Assembly (NCBI RefSeq): GCF_002214185.1
Contig: NZ_CP022161.1
Location: 3,843,767-3,907,766, forward strand
Length of the DNA: 64,000 nt
Direction of reading: 5' to 3'
Source of the DNA: Streptomyces capitiformicae
Lineage (GTDB): Bacteria > Actinomycetota > Actinomycetes > Streptomycetales > Streptomycetaceae
A program made the position numbers and the translations under genes. The notes beneath the pieces were generated by a model. The model saw only the letters and a program-made list of their open reading frames with translations. It did no database searches and had not been told where the DNA came from. Shown in pieces: positions 17,503 to 27,296 of the stretch (positions within the stretch are counted from its first letter, which is position 1; each line of letters opens with the position of its first letter).

Positions 17503-17923
17503 GCCGATGCACCACGGAGTTGAACCTCATCCGGTCCAACGCACAAGCCTCGCGCCGCATCCCCGCCTCATGCAGCCGCAGAACCCGATCCACATCCACC
17601 CAGGAATCCCGCCCGGACCGATCCCACGGCCCACTCCCGATCGGCACCCACTCCCGATCCCCGTCATGCCGCTTGCTCGACAACTGAACCGCGAGCAACG
17701 TCCCCCCGGCCTCCCGAGCCACAACGAGCACAGGCCGATCCTTCCCCCGCCCGTCGTTCTCCTCGAACGGCACCCAGGTCCACACGATCTCCCCAGGGTC
17801 GGGGTCGCCGTCGTGTGAGGGCGAGTACTCGGTACGCACCCGCCCCACGCTGCGAGGATCGGCTTCGGTGGTGGCAAAGGGCCCATAGCGCCCAGGAACA
17901 TGCTGATCGGCAAAGGCAGTCAC
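17477..17923 (-). CDS. PemK/MazF-family toxin-like protein, no adjacent antitoxin
   Basis: 148 residues. The core matches the PemK/MazF fold: GEIVWTWVPFEENDGRGKDR, PVLVVAREAGG, LLAVQLSSKRHDGDREWVPI, DSWVDVDRVLRLH. MazF proteins are ribonucleases normally paired with a small upstream antitoxin. No antitoxin-sized gene lies on either side on this strand, so this may be a solitary or tamed member. Its 3' end overlaps the macrodomain gene tail to tail. Confidence 0.78.
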   Translation of the reverse strand: MTAFADQHVPGRYGPFATTEADPRSVGRVRTEYSPSHDGDPDPGEIVWTWVPFEENDGRGKDRPVLVVAREAGGTLLAVQLSSKRHDGDREWVPIGSGPWDRSGRDSWVDVDRVLRLHEAGMRREACALDRMRFNSVVHRLRERYGWR

Positions 17924-17936
17924 GCAGCAACGCTAT

Positions 17937-17960
17937 CCCGCGCCCCGAAAGGGGCGCGGG
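17937..17960. terminator. Hairpin CCCGCGCCCC-GAAA-GGGGCGCGGG
   Basis: A perfect ten-base stem with a GAAA tetraloop between the PemK-like gene and the end of the flotillin gene. It is the same repeat class as the hairpin after egtD and probably terminates the flotillin transcript. Confidence 0.72.
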
Positions 17961-18069
17961 TCTGTGTCGATTTGCGGCCCCGCCGCGTGGGCGCGATCAA
18001 CCACAAACAACCCGCGGCAGACCACGAGGAGTCGGAGTTGCGGCGCCCTCAAACGGCCCAACGCCTGTA

Positions 18070-19473
18070 CTACGACTCCCGATCCACCGGCACCTTCTCA
18101 ACAGGCAGCCCATTGACCCCGGCCGAGCCGCCGGCAGGCACCCCGTTCTGATTCATGGACGCCAGCAACTGCCGAGCCAGCCCCAACCCGGTCCCGCCCA
18201 TCGTCAGCGCCTTGGCGAACATGTCCGCCATCCCGTCCGCCCCGTTGAGTAACACCATGTTGTCCACGTTGCCGAACGCACTCGCCCCGGCCTGCACGAT
18301 CTCCGGCCACCGCTCGGCCAACTGCTGGGCAATCACGGCCTCCTGGTTCTCCGCCAGCGCAGCGGCCCGCGCCTTGATGCCCTCGGCCTCGGCGAGCCCC
18401 TTCGCCCGCGTGGCCTCGGCGATGGCGAGCCCCTTCGCCTGCCGGGCGGCGGCCTCGGCCTCACCGGTGGCGCGGGTCGCGTTCGCCTCGGCGGCAGCCG
18501 CGAGTTCGGTCTCCTTGGCCTTGGCCTGAGCGGCCGAGATACGGGCGTCGCGCTCGGCCTCGGCGAGGGTGCGCTTCTCATAGGCCTTGGCATCCGCCGG
18601 CTTGCGGACGTCCGCCTGGAGCTGCTGTTCGCGCCGGGCCGCCGCCAGCTCCGCGACCCGGGTCTCCTGGACGACGACCTCCTGCATGGCGGCCGCTTCG
18701 GCGAGAGGGCCGGCCTGCTTGGCCCTCGCCGAGGCGTTGTCCCGCTCGGCCTGGTAGCCGGCCTGGAGGATCTCACTGTCCCGGGTGGCCTCCGCCATGC
18801 GCGCCGCGGCCTGCTGCTCGGCCTCGGTGGCGAGCCGGTTCGCCTCGGCCTGCGCGATACGGGCGTCCCGCTGGACGGCGGCCGCGTGGGGCATGGCGAG
18901 GTTCTTGATGTAGCCGGTCGGGTCCTCGATCTCGTGGATCTGCAACGAGTCGACGATCAGGCCCAGCTTCTCCATCTCCGTACCGCAGGCCGCCCGGGTC
19001 TGACCGGTGAGCTTCTCGCGGTCGCGGATCATGTCCTCGACCGTCAACCCGCCCACGATGGACCGGAGATGACCGGCGAACACGTTGTGCACCCGCTCCG
19101 AGACCCGCTTCTGCTGGTCGAGGAAGCGACGGGCCGCGTTGGCGATGGACACGAAGTCGTCGCCCACCTTGAAGATGACGACACCACGGATCTTCAGCGG
19201 AATGCCCTGATGGGTCACGCATTCCACGGCCAACTCTGTCTGGTTCAGATCGAGTGAGAGCTTGCGCACCGCCTGCATCCCGGGCAGCACGAGTGTGCCG
19301 CGACCGGTGACGATACGGAAGTTCATGCCCTCCTCCAGGCCCTCCATCTTGTGCTTGGAGCCGGAGATGATCAGAGCCTCGTTGGGTTCGGCGACGCGCC
19401 ACATGAGTTTGAACAGACCGACCAGTACCAGGACGGCGCCCACGGCCGCCCCCGCGATCATGCCGACGAACAT
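18070..19473 (-). CDS. SPFH/flotillin-family membrane protein
   Basis: 467 residues from the ATG at 19473 after GCAGAGGGGG. One N-terminal membrane segment (FVGMIAGAAVGAVLVLVGLF), an SPFH domain (RVAEPNEALIISGSKHKMEG to about residue 190), then a long Ala/Glu/Lys/Arg coiled coil with repeated EA pairs, ending in LLNGADGMADMFAKAL. Flotillins form membrane microdomain scaffolds. The small NfeD-like gene lies about 150 bases upstream on the same strand; SPFH and NfeD genes are usual partners. Confidence 0.92.
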   Translation of the reverse strand: MFVGMIAGAAVGAVLVLVGLFKLMWRVAEPNEALIISGSKHKMEGLEEGMNFRIVTGRGTLVLPGMQAVRKLSLDLNQTELAVECVTHQGIPLKIRGVVIFKVGDDFVSIANAARRFLDQQKRVSERVHNVFAGHLRSIVGGLTVEDMIRDREKLTGQTRAACGTEMEKLGLIVDSLQIHEIEDPTGYIKNLAMPHAAAVQRDARIAQAEANRLATEAEQQAAARMAEATRDSEILQAGYQAERDNASARAKQAGPLAEAAAMQEVVVQETRVAELAAARREQQLQADVRKPADAKAYEKRTLAEAERDARISAAQAKAKETELAAAAEANATRATGEAEAAARQAKGLAIAEATRAKGLAEAEGIKARAAALAENQEAVIAQQLAERWPEIVQAGASAFGNVDNMVLLNGADGMADMFAKALTMGGTGLGLARQLLASMNQNGVPAGGSAGVNGLPVEKVPVDRES

Positions 19474-19623
19474 CGGCACACCCCCTCTGCCAGGTGCCCT
19501 TTCGGCACCGAACGTCGGAAGTGTCCCGCGTTGCACAGCGGCGGTACAGGTACCGGGGGACCGTTGTTGCAGTCCTGATGCGAAGCCGGTGTCTGAAGGC
19601 CGACAGGCAGATCCGACGGACCG

Positions 19624-19842
19624 TCAACTGTCGTACGCCGCCGAGACATACACCGTGCGCGGCGGCAGATACTCCATCACCATCACGAGCGTCCCCGGCT
19701 CGATCCGGTCCTTGGCGGAGGCGGGGTAGGCCAGGAAGTGCTCGGCGCCGCCCCGCACCCGGACGATCACCTCGCCGACGAGCCCGGGACCGACCGCACC
19801 GGTCACCCGTCCCATCAGCCCGACCATCGACGCTTCGTCCAT
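19624..19842 (-). CDS. Small NfeD-like OB-fold protein
   Basis: 72 residues, starting at ATG 19842 (a GTG two codons upstream is possible). The sequence MVGLMGRVTGAVGPGLVGEV, VRVRGGAEHFLAYPAS, IEPGTLVMVMEYLPPRTVYV has the G-x-V-G---GP-G-V pattern of the soluble C-terminal OB domain of NfeD proteins, but no membrane segment. It precedes the flotillin gene on the same strand, which supports an NfeD-SPFH partnership. The domain call rests on pattern and context. Confidence 0.62.
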   Translation of the reverse strand: MDEASMVGLMGRVTGAVGPGLVGEVIVRVRGGAEHFLAYPASAKDRIEPGTLVMVMEYLPPRTVYVSAAYDS

Positions 19843-19872
19843 GGTCACAGCGTACGGGTCATCGGGTACGGC

Positions 19873-21324
19873 TCACCTGGTGCGGGCCGAACCGTTCACA
19901 CCACGGGTGAGCCCGCGTCCTCCCGCCGGCGGCCACAGCTCGTGCCAGCGCTGGTCCGCCTCCAACTGCGCGGCCAGCGACAGGAGCAGGGGCTCGCTGT
20001 CGGCCGGGCCGAGCAACTGCGCGCCCACCGGCAGGCCGTCCCCCACGAACCCCGCCGGGACGTTCACCCCGGGCCAGCCGAGCACGTTCCACGGCCAGGC
20101 GTACGGGCAGGCGGCGATCATCGCCCGATCGGTGCCGAGGCCGCCGAGGTCGAGCATGGACCCGACGCGCGGCGGGGGAGCGGCGGTCGTCGGCGCCAGC
20201 AGCACGTCGTATCCGTACGACGTGAAGAGCGCGCCGATCCGCTGGTGGAGCGTGGCCTCCGCGCGGCGGGCCAGCCTCAGGGGCGCCCCGGCGAGGAGCC
20301 GGCCGAGGCGTGCGGCGTCGCGGGTGCGCCGGTCGAGGAGGTCCTGCCGGGCGATCGCGCCGACCCGTTCGGCGATCCCGGCGGTGGCGCGCGGGACGAA
20401 CGTCAGCCCGATCTGCCCGTAGCGCGGCTCCGCCTCCTCCACCACGTGTCCGAGCGCGGCGAGCCGCTCCGCGACCGCGAGGACCCGTTCCCGTACGCGG
20501 GGATCGAGCCGGGCGGGCAGCGCCGTGAACGGCGGCTTCAGCGACAGCGCGATCCGCAGCCGTCCGGGGTCGCGTCCCACTGCCTCGGAGGCCTTGATCG
20601 GGGCCGGGCGGTGCAGGTCGCCCTCGTGGTTGCCGCTGGCCGCGTCCAGGAGGAGGGCGGCGTCGGCGACCGTACGGGCGAGGGTGCCGTTGACGGTGAT
20701 GCCCTGGAAGGACTCCGCGTGCGGCCAGGTCGAGATGCGGCCCCGCTGCGGCTTGATGCCGATCAGGTGGGTCCAGGACGCCGGGATGCGCACCGAGCCC
20801 GCGCCGTCCGAGCCCAGCGCGGCCGGCACGAGCCCGGCCGCGACGGCCGCCGCCGAGCCGCCCGAGGAGCCGCCGGGTGTGTGGTCCGGGTGCCAGGGAT
20901 TACGGGTGGCACCGAAGGCGGGCCCCTCCGTGAACGGCCACTGCCCCAGCTCGCAGGTGTTGGTCTTGCCGACGACGATCGCCCCGGCCGCCCGCAGCCG
21001 CCGTACCGCCTCGCCGTCCTCCGGCAGCGAGGGGAACTCGCCCCGGCAGCCGAACGCGGTCGGCTCGCCGGCCACGTCCATGTCGTCCTTCACCGCCACC
21101 GGCACCCCGAGCAGCGGCCGTCGCCCGCCCGCGGCCAGCTCCTCGTCCGCCGCGTCGGCCTCCGCCAGCGCCGCCTCCGCCCGCACCCGCCGAAACGCGT
21201 TGACCGTCGCCTGGCTCGCCTCGATCCGGGCCAACGCTTTTTCCACGAGCGCCCGTGACGTCACCTCCCCCGCGGCCAGCGCACGGGCACACTCCGCCAG
21301 ACCCGGGGCACGGTCGGCAGCCAT
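19873..21324 (-). CDS. Amidase (amidase-signature family)
   Basis: 483 residues from the ATG at 21324, eight bases after GGAGGTG. Catalytic Ser-cisSer-Lys elements: Lys in PVAVKDDMDV, the Gly/Ser box TPGGSSGGSAAAVAAG and nucleophile region GSDGAGSVRIPAS. The family hydrolyses amides, and some members act on Gln-tRNA. The lack of a gatB/gatC neighbour argues against a GatA role. Divergent from the LacI gene across a 560-base gap. Confidence 0.9.
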   Translation of the reverse strand: MAADRAPGLAECARALAAGEVTSRALVEKALARIEASQATVNAFRRVRAEAALAEADAADEELAAGGRRPLLGVPVAVKDDMDVAGEPTAFGCRGEFPSLPEDGEAVRRLRAAGAIVVGKTNTCELGQWPFTEGPAFGATRNPWHPDHTPGGSSGGSAAAVAAGLVPAALGSDGAGSVRIPASWTHLIGIKPQRGRISTWPHAESFQGITVNGTLARTVADAALLLDAASGNHEGDLHRPAPIKASEAVGRDPGRLRIALSLKPPFTALPARLDPRVRERVLAVAERLAALGHVVEEAEPRYGQIGLTFVPRATAGIAERVGAIARQDLLDRRTRDAARLGRLLAGAPLRLARRAEATLHQRIGALFTSYGYDVLLAPTTAAPPPRVGSMLDLGGLGTDRAMIAACPYAWPWNVLGWPGVNVPAGFVGDGLPVGAQLLGPADSEPLLLSLAAQLEADQRWHELWPPAGGRGLTRGVNGSARTR

Positions 21325-21883
21325 ACGGAACACCTCCGGAAGCAGCTTGTCTACTGAACGGTAACGTTCGTGCGGACGCTGCGGTGCGAGGCCGGAATCA
21401 TGCCTGGCGGGCCCGGCGTTTCCCCAGTGGTTCGTGCCGCGATGACCAGCGCGGCGGCAAGCCACGAGGAGGCCGTCGTACGGCGGCATATGCCCGCCAA
21501 CTGGCGGGTAACGCCCGTCGCAGCGCACAGTTCACGCCATAGGTGTGAAGCATTGCGGCCTCATGCCATGCGCATAGAATCCCGGCCGCCGAACGGTCCC
21601 CTGCGCCCCGAGAGCCACTTCCCGAACACCCGTCACACGTCCGTGGCCAGGCGTGACAGCGCTTACCCACCGGGGCGGGAAACCGAGTGGCCGCCTCGGA
21701 AAGACGCCCCATCTCCCCACCTTCGCGAGCATGGCGCGAAATGGTTGCAGCCTTGAACAGATTTCGAACAGATTCGTCAAACTTCCCACCCACATGGATC
21801 GGTGGCCCGAGACCCGAGCTTCCGTGTGGCCGAACTCCCCCGGTCGGAACACCCCTCACAGCTTCTGCAAGGATGCCCTCCTC
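21325..21883. other. Intergenic region between amidase and LacI genes
   Basis: No convincing gene. It must hold the divergent promoters. An AGCGCT-centred site (TGACAGCGCTTACC, 21654-21667) resembles a LacI-family operator, and the stretch before the LacI start is less GC-rich than the coding sequence. In-frame upstream extensions of the LacI gene have unusual codon use and were not accepted. Confidence 0.5.
21654..21667. promoter_or_regulatory. LacI-family operator-like site TGACAGC|GCTTACC
   Basis: The central AGCGCT palindrome is typical of LacI-family operators; outer bases match only partly (four of seven per half-site). It lies about 220 bases before the LacI start. Possible self-regulation. 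Confidence 0.4.
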
Positions 21884-22918
21884 ATGGTGCAGATATCGAA
21901 AGAGCCCGCCCCGCCGTCGCCCCTGCAACGTTCCGTGCCCACGAGCGCCGATGTGGCCCGTCTCGCGGGAGTCTCACGCGCGACGGTGAGTTATGTCCTC
22001 AACAACACCAGTGCCGTCCGCATCAGCGAGCCCACCCGCCGCCGGGTCCACGACGCCGCCAAGGAACTCGGATACGTCCCGCACGCCGCGGCCCGCAGTC
22101 TGCGCGCCGGCCACAGCCGCATGGTGCTGATGCCGACCCCGAAGGTGCCCATCGGGCCCCTCTACAGCCAGTTCATCAACGACCTGCAGTGGGCCCTCAG
22201 CCGCCTCGACTACACCGTCGTGCAGTACGGCGGCGTCGCCCTGCGCGGCGACGAGGCCGCCCGTGCCTGGGCCGAGCTGCGCCCGGTCGCGGTGATCGTC
22301 CCCGGCGAAGGGCTCGGCCCCCAGGGCGTGGCCGTCCTGAAGCGCTCCGGCGCCCGCGCCGTCGTCGCGCTCAGCCCCGAGCCCGTCGAGGGCGCCCATG
22401 TGCTGCTCCTGGACCACGGCTGCGTCGGCCACAGCGCCGGCCGGCACCTGGTCGAGCGAGGGCGCCGCCGTATAGGCGTCGTCGTACCCGAGGAACCCGG
22501 CCTCGGGGTCTTCTCCCAGCCGCGACTCGCGGGCGTACGACGCGCGGTGCGCGGCACGGAGGCGACGGTCACGGAGCTGCCCCTGGCGTACGACGAGGGG
22601 GCCGCGGCGCAACTCGCCGCGCGGTGGCGCTCCCTCGGTCTGGACGCCGTGTTCGCGTACAACGACGAGTACGCGATGCTGCTGCTGCGGGCCCTGCAGG
22701 ACGAGGGCATCGGCGTCCCCGACGAGACGGCCGTGGTCGGTGCCGACGACCTGATGCTCGGCCGGTTGCTGCGCCCCCGCCTCAGCACCGTCCACATCGA
22801 ACTACCGGCCGGCCGCGACCTCGCCGAACTCGTCGACCGCGCGGTCCGTGACGCCGGCATGATCCCCGCGACCCACGACGTACTCGGCGCGAGAATCGTC
22901 CACCGCGAATCGAGCTGA
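21884..22918 (+). CDS. LacI-family transcriptional regulator
   Basis: 344 residues from the ATG at 21884 (AAGGA about 15 bases upstream). N-terminal HTH and hinge: TSADVARLAGVSRATVSYVL, YVPHAAARSLRAGHSRMVLM. The C-terminal periplasmic-binding-like domain includes FAYNDEYAMLLLRAL and AVVGADDLMLGRLLRPRLS. No sugar operon lies next to it; the divergent amidase is the only close neighbour, so the ligand is open. Confidence 0.92.
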   Translation: MVQISKEPAPPSPLQRSVPTSADVARLAGVSRATVSYVLNNTSAVRISEPTRRRVHDAAKELGYVPHAAARSLRAGHSRMVLMPTPKVPIGPLYSQFINDLQWALSRLDYTVVQYGGVALRGDEAARAWAELRPVAVIVPGEGLGPQGVAVLKRSGARAVVALSPEPVEGAHVLLLDHGCVGHSAGRHLVERGRRRIGVVVPEEPGLGVFSQPRLAGVRRAVRGTEATVTELPLAYDEGAAAQLAARWRSLGLDAVFAYNDEYAMLLLRALQDEGIGVPDETAVVGADDLMLGRLLRPRLSTVHIELPAGRDLAELVDRAVRDAGMIPATHDVLGARIVHRESS

Positions 22919-23034
22919 CGAGGTGCCGACGCCGACCGGACCCCGAGCGCGGGCCCAACTCAAGGACCGCTGCTCGGAGTTGTCCCCGGCCGTGTGACTG
23001 CCGCTCCTGTCCCTCCTGCCGTGAACCGGCCGTC

Positions 23035-23421
<387 letters not shown>

Positions 23422-23560
23422 GGCGTCCATCCTTCTTCTTCCTGGACTCGCTGGTCTCAAGGCTCGGGGCGAGCCGCTGTCGACAACGCCACCCGGAGGT
23501 GGCGTATTCCGCGCGCGTACCCGTGTGGCCACGACGCACACCAACAACCAGACTGACCCC

Positions 23561-25018
23561 ATGACGGAAACGGAACACACCGACAACACAACGCGTTCGA
23601 CCACGACCGACTACGACGTCGTGGTGCTCGGTGCCGGACCCGTGGGGGAGAACGTCGTCGACCGCACCCGCGCCGCCGGCCTGTCCACCGCGGTCGTGGA
23701 GAGCGAACTGGTCGGCGGCGAGTGCTCGTACTGGGCGTGCATGCCCAGCAAGGCCCTGCTGCGCCCCGCGATCGCCCGTGCCGACGCCCGCCGCGTCCCC
23801 GGCCTGCGCCACCTGGTGCAGGGCCCACTGGACGCCGCCGAAGTCCTCGCCCACCGTGACTACGAGACCGCCCACTGGAAGGACGACGGCCAGATCTCGT
23901 GGCTGGAGAGCATCGGGGCGGACCTCTACCGCGGCAAGGGCCGTCTGGCCGGCTCCCGCAGGGTCGAGGTCGACGCCCCGGACGGCGGCCGCCACGTCCT
24001 CACCGCCCGGCACGCGGTGGTGATCTCCACCGGCAGCCGCGCCCAACTGCCCGACCTGCCGGGGCTCGCGCAGGTCAGGCCCTGGACGAGCCGCGAGGCC
24101 ACCAGTGCGAAGGAGGTCCCGGACCGGCTGCTCGTCGTGGGCGGCGGTGTCGTCGCCGTCGAGATGGCCACCGCCTGGCAGGCCCTCGGCTCCGAGGTCA
24201 CCGTCCTCGTACGCGGCAAGGGGCTGCTGCCCCGGATGGAGCCCTTCGCCGGTGAACTCGTCGCCGAGGCGCTCACGGAGGCCGGCGCGGACATCCGCAC
24301 CGGGACCTCGGTGACGGCGGTGACCCGCGAGAACGGCACCGTGGTGGCCCTCACCGACGCCGGCGACCGCCTGGAGGCCGACGAGATCCTCTTCGCCACC
24401 GGACGCGCCCCGCGCACCGATGACCTCGGCCTCGACACGGTCGGCCTGGAACCCGGCTCATGGCTGCCCGTCGACGACAGCCTCCGGGTGACGGGCAGCT
24501 CCTGGCTCTACGCGGTCGGCGACGTCAACCACCGGGCGCTGCTGACCCACCAAGGCAAGTACCAGGCGCGTATCGCCGGGGCCGCCATCGCCGCCCGTGC
24601 GGCCGGGGTCCCCCTCCTGGAGAGCGACCCCTGGGGCGCCCACGCCGCCACCGCCGACCACGCCGCCGTTCCGCAGGTCGTCTTCACCGACCCCGAGGCC
24701 GCCGCCGTGGGCCTCTCCCTCGCCGAGGCGGAACAGGCCGGCCACCGCGTCCGCGCCGTCGACGTCGAGTTCTCCTCCGTGGCGGGGGCGGGCCTGTACG
24801 CCGACGGCTACCGGGGCCGCGCCCGCATGGTCGTCGACCTCGACCACGAGACCCTCCGCGGGGTCACCTTCGTCGGCCCTGCCGTCAGCGAACTCCTGCA
24901 GTCCGCCACGATCGCCGTCGCCGGCGAGGTCCCCGTCAGCCGCCTCTGGCACGCGGTGCCCTCGTACCCGACGGTCAGCGAGGTGTGGCTGCGACTGCTG
25001 GAGGCGTACCGGGGCTGA
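23561..25018 (+). CDS. Class I pyridine nucleotide-disulfide oxidoreductase
   Basis: 485 residues from the ATG at 23561. FAD motif VVVLGAGPVGENVVDRTRAA, redox pair in GGECSYWACMPSKALLRP (Cys-x4-Cys as in the lipoamide dehydrogenase/mercuric reductase family), NAD motif RLLVVGGGVVAVEMATAWQA, C-terminal FAD motif LYAVGDVNHRALLTHQGKY and a dimerisation domain. The usual His-x4-Glu at the C-terminus reads LWHAVPSYPTVSEVW, so the His is present but the Glu is one residue out of place by eye. Substrate unknown. Divergent from thioredoxin. Confidence 0.9.
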   Translation: MTETEHTDNTTRSTTTDYDVVVLGAGPVGENVVDRTRAAGLSTAVVESELVGGECSYWACMPSKALLRPAIARADARRVPGLRHLVQGPLDAAEVLAHRDYETAHWKDDGQISWLESIGADLYRGKGRLAGSRRVEVDAPDGGRHVLTARHAVVISTGSRAQLPDLPGLAQVRPWTSREATSAKEVPDRLLVVGGGVVAVEMATAWQALGSEVTVLVRGKGLLPRMEPFAGELVAEALTEAGADIRTGTSVTAVTRENGTVVALTDAGDRLEADEILFATGRAPRTDDLGLDTVGLEPGSWLPVDDSLRVTGSSWLYAVGDVNHRALLTHQGKYQARIAGAAIAARAAGVPLLESDPWGAHAATADHAAVPQVVFTDPEAAAVGLSLAEAEQAGHRVRAVDVEFSSVAGAGLYADGYRGRARMVVDLDHETLRGVTFVGPAVSELLQSATIAVAGEVPVSRLWHAVPSYPTVSEVWLRLLEAYRG

Positions 25019-25025
25019 CGATGTC

Positions 25026-25682
25026 TCACTCCGGCAGCAGGAACCCGAGGTCCCGGGCGGCGCGGGCCGGGGTCGGGTCGTTCCAGCGGTCGGCCATCGC
25101 CTGGTTCGAGGAGAAGGAGCGCAGCTCGGCGCGGTCGAGGTAGAGCGTGCCGCCCAGGTGGTCCGTCTCGTGCTGGACGATCCGGGCGGGCCACCCCGCG
25201 AACTCCTCGTCCACCGCCTGCCCGTGTTCGTCGAGCGCCCGCAGCCGGACCTTGGCGTGCCGGGCCACGACGGCCTGCCAGCCAGGCACGCTCAGGCAGC
25301 CCTCGAAGAACGCGTCACGGTACGGCCCCACCGCCTCGTACGACGGGTTGACCAGGACGCGGAACGGCTGCGGGACCCGGCCGCGGGCGAGCCGTACCTC
25401 CTCCGGGACCGGCGCCGGGTCCTCGATCACCGCGATCCGCAGGGACACCCCGACCTGCGGTGCGGCGAGGCCGACGCCCGGCGCCGCGTGCATGGTGGCG
25501 CGCAGGGCGGCGACAAAGCGGGCCAGGAGGGCGGGGTCCAGCTGGCCGGTGAAGGGCTCGGCGGTGCGGCGCAGCACCGGGTCGCCCGCGGCGACGATCG
25601 GCAGCGGGCCCTCATGGGCGAGGAGTTCCTCGACCCGGTCGCTCAGGGGGCGGGACTCGGTGCGATCACGTTCATAGGCCAT
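25026..25682 (-). CDS. def: Peptide deformylase
   Basis: 218 residues. All three signatures are present: GVGLAAPQVG, EGCLSVPGW (metal Cys) and QHETDHLGGTLY (HExxH). Removes the N-formyl group from new proteins; Fe/Zn enzyme. The N-terminal extension of about 25 residues is usual for actinobacterial paralogues. The window does not contain fmt, so this may be an extra copy rather than the main one. Ends eight bases from the convergent flavoprotein. Confidence 0.94.
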   Translation of the reverse strand: MAYERDRTESRPLSDRVEELLAHEGPLPIVAAGDPVLRRTAEPFTGQLDPALLARFVAALRATMHAAPGVGLAAPQVGVSLRIAVIEDPAPVPEEVRLARGRVPQPFRVLVNPSYEAVGPYRDAFFEGCLSVPGWQAVVARHAKVRLRALDEHGQAVDEEFAGWPARIVQHETDHLGGTLYLDRAELRSFSSNQAMADRWNDPTPARAARDLGFLLPE

Positions 25683-25877
25683 CGAGCCAGCATGCCAAGC
25701 GGGTTGGCGGGAAGCGAGGCGGCTCTCGCGGACTCACCGTCGGCAGGGGAGTGGCACACCGCACTCGGGCGTGTGACCCGCATCACAGATCCTCCGGGAA
25801 CTCGGTGCCTCCGCGCCCCGACTACTGAACCGCTATCGAACCACCACGACGTCCCCGCACCCCGGAGTGTCCCGCCG

Positions 25878-27284
25878 ATGACCATCGCCCCCGCGACCGA
25901 GACGGACGAGCCCCAGAAACCCGTCAAGCCCGACGTCACCACGAAGGGCTGGGTCTCGCTCCGGCCGCTCGCCCTGCGACTGCACTTCTACGCGGGCGTC
26001 CTCGTCGCCCCGTTCCTGCTGGTCGCCGCCCTCACGGGTGGGATGTACGCCGCGTCGTTCCAGATCGAGAGGATCGTGTACGCCGACGAGATGACAGTCT
26101 CGAAGGTGGGCGACGAGAAGCTGCCGATCTCCGAACAGGTGGCCGCGGCCCGCGAGGAGTACCCCGAGGGCACCCTCTCGGCCGTACGCCCTTCCCCGGA
26201 GGAGGACGCGACGACCCGGGTGCTGCTGTCGGGGATCGAGGGCGTCGACGAGGCCTCGACGCTCGCGGTGTTCGTCGACCCGTACACGGCGGAGGTGCGC
26301 GGGGCGCTGGAGCAGTACGGGTCGACCGGCGCCCTGCCCGTGCGGGCCTGGATCAGCCGGTTCCACGCCAACCTGCACCTCGGCGAGACCGGGCGCCTCT
26401 ACAGCGAACTCGCCGCCAGCTGGCTGTGGGTCATCTCGGGCGGCGGTCTCGTGCTGTGGTTCGCCCGCCGCCGTGCCCAGCGCAAGGTGCGCGGAACCAG
26501 TGGCCGCCGTCGCACCCTGGGGCTGCACGGCACGGTCGGCGTGTGGGCCGCCGCCGGGTTCTTCTTCCTCTCGGCGACGGGTCTGACCTGGTCGGCGTAC
26601 GCCGGTGCGAACATCGACGTGCTGCGCACCGAGCTCCGCCAGGCGACCCCCGCCATCTCGGCCGCGGCCGGCGACCACGGGGGCCATGACGCCGGCACGG
26701 CGGAGGGCGGGGCCGCCGCGGAAGGCGACCTGGACAAGATCCTCGCCGCCGCACGCGCCGAGGGCCTGGGCGACCCCGTGGAGATCGTGCCGCCCGCGGA
26801 CGCGTCCTCCACGTACGTGGTGAGGCAGGTCCAGCGCAGCTGGCCCACCAAGCAGGACGCGGTGGCCGTCGATCCGACGACCACCGAGGTCACCGACACG
26901 CTCCGGTTCGCCGACTTCCCGGTGCTCGCCAAGCTCACCCGCTGGGGCATCGACGCCCACACCGGTGTCCTGTTCGGCATCGTCAACCAGATCGTCCTGC
27001 TGTCGCTGGCGGCCTCGCTGGTCCTGCTGATCCTCTGGGGCTACCGCATGTGGTGGCAGCGCGGCCGGGCCTCGTCCTTCGGCCGCCCGATCCCGCGCGG
27101 CGCCTGGCAGCACGTGCCACCGCACATCCTGGTCCCCGTGCTGGCGGCCGTCGCCGTCCTCGGCTACTTCGTCCCGCTGCTCGGCATCCCGCTCGCCGTG
27201 TTCATCGCGGTGGACGTCGTACTGGGCGAGATCGCGTACCGGCGCGGCAAGCGAACGTACGGCGACCGGGCGGAGACGGAGTAG
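25878..27284 (+). CDS. PepSY-domain membrane protein
   Basis: 468 residues from the ATG at 25878. The layout is PepSY-TM: helix at about 32-55 (LHFYAGVLVAPFLLVAALTG), extracytoplasmic PepSY region, helix pair near 180-200 and 215-235 (LGLHGTVGVWAAAGFFFLS), a His/Asp-rich loop (GDHGGHDAG), second PepSY region and two to three C-terminal helices. Related proteins serve in iron-siderophore reduction or assembly of membrane redox systems. The frame is open far upstream but that part reads in the wrong frame of the preceding gene and was rejected. Confidence 0.85.
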   Translation: MTIAPATETDEPQKPVKPDVTTKGWVSLRPLALRLHFYAGVLVAPFLLVAALTGGMYAASFQIERIVYADEMTVSKVGDEKLPISEQVAAAREEYPEGTLSAVRPSPEEDATTRVLLSGIEGVDEASTLAVFVDPYTAEVRGALEQYGSTGALPVRAWISRFHANLHLGETGRLYSELAASWLWVISGGGLVLWFARRRAQRKVRGTSGRRRTLGLHGTVGVWAAAGFFFLSATGLTWSAYAGANIDVLRTELRQATPAISAAAGDHGGHDAGTAEGGAAAEGDLDKILAAARAEGLGDPVEIVPPADASSTYVVRQVQRSWPTKQDAVAVDPTTTEVTDTLRFADFPVLAKLTRWGIDAHTGVLFGIVNQIVLLSLAASLVLLILWGYRMWWQRGRASSFGRPIPRGAWQHVPPHILVPVLAAVAVLGYFVPLLGIPLAVFIAVDVVLGEIAYRRGKRTYGDRAETE

Positions 27285-27296
27285 GGCGCACGCACG

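Noticed and set aside
25026..25682. Reading the deformylase and disulfide reductase as one functional pair
   Set aside because: They converge eight bases apart, but nothing links their chemistry; tail-to-tail packing is common here.
24597..25877. Long upstream extension of the PepSY gene (to an 895-codon frame)
   Set aside because: The first 427 codons lie in the wrong frame over the disulfide-reductase and deformylase genes and have composition of shadow coding; the ATG at 25878 starts a normal PepSY protein.
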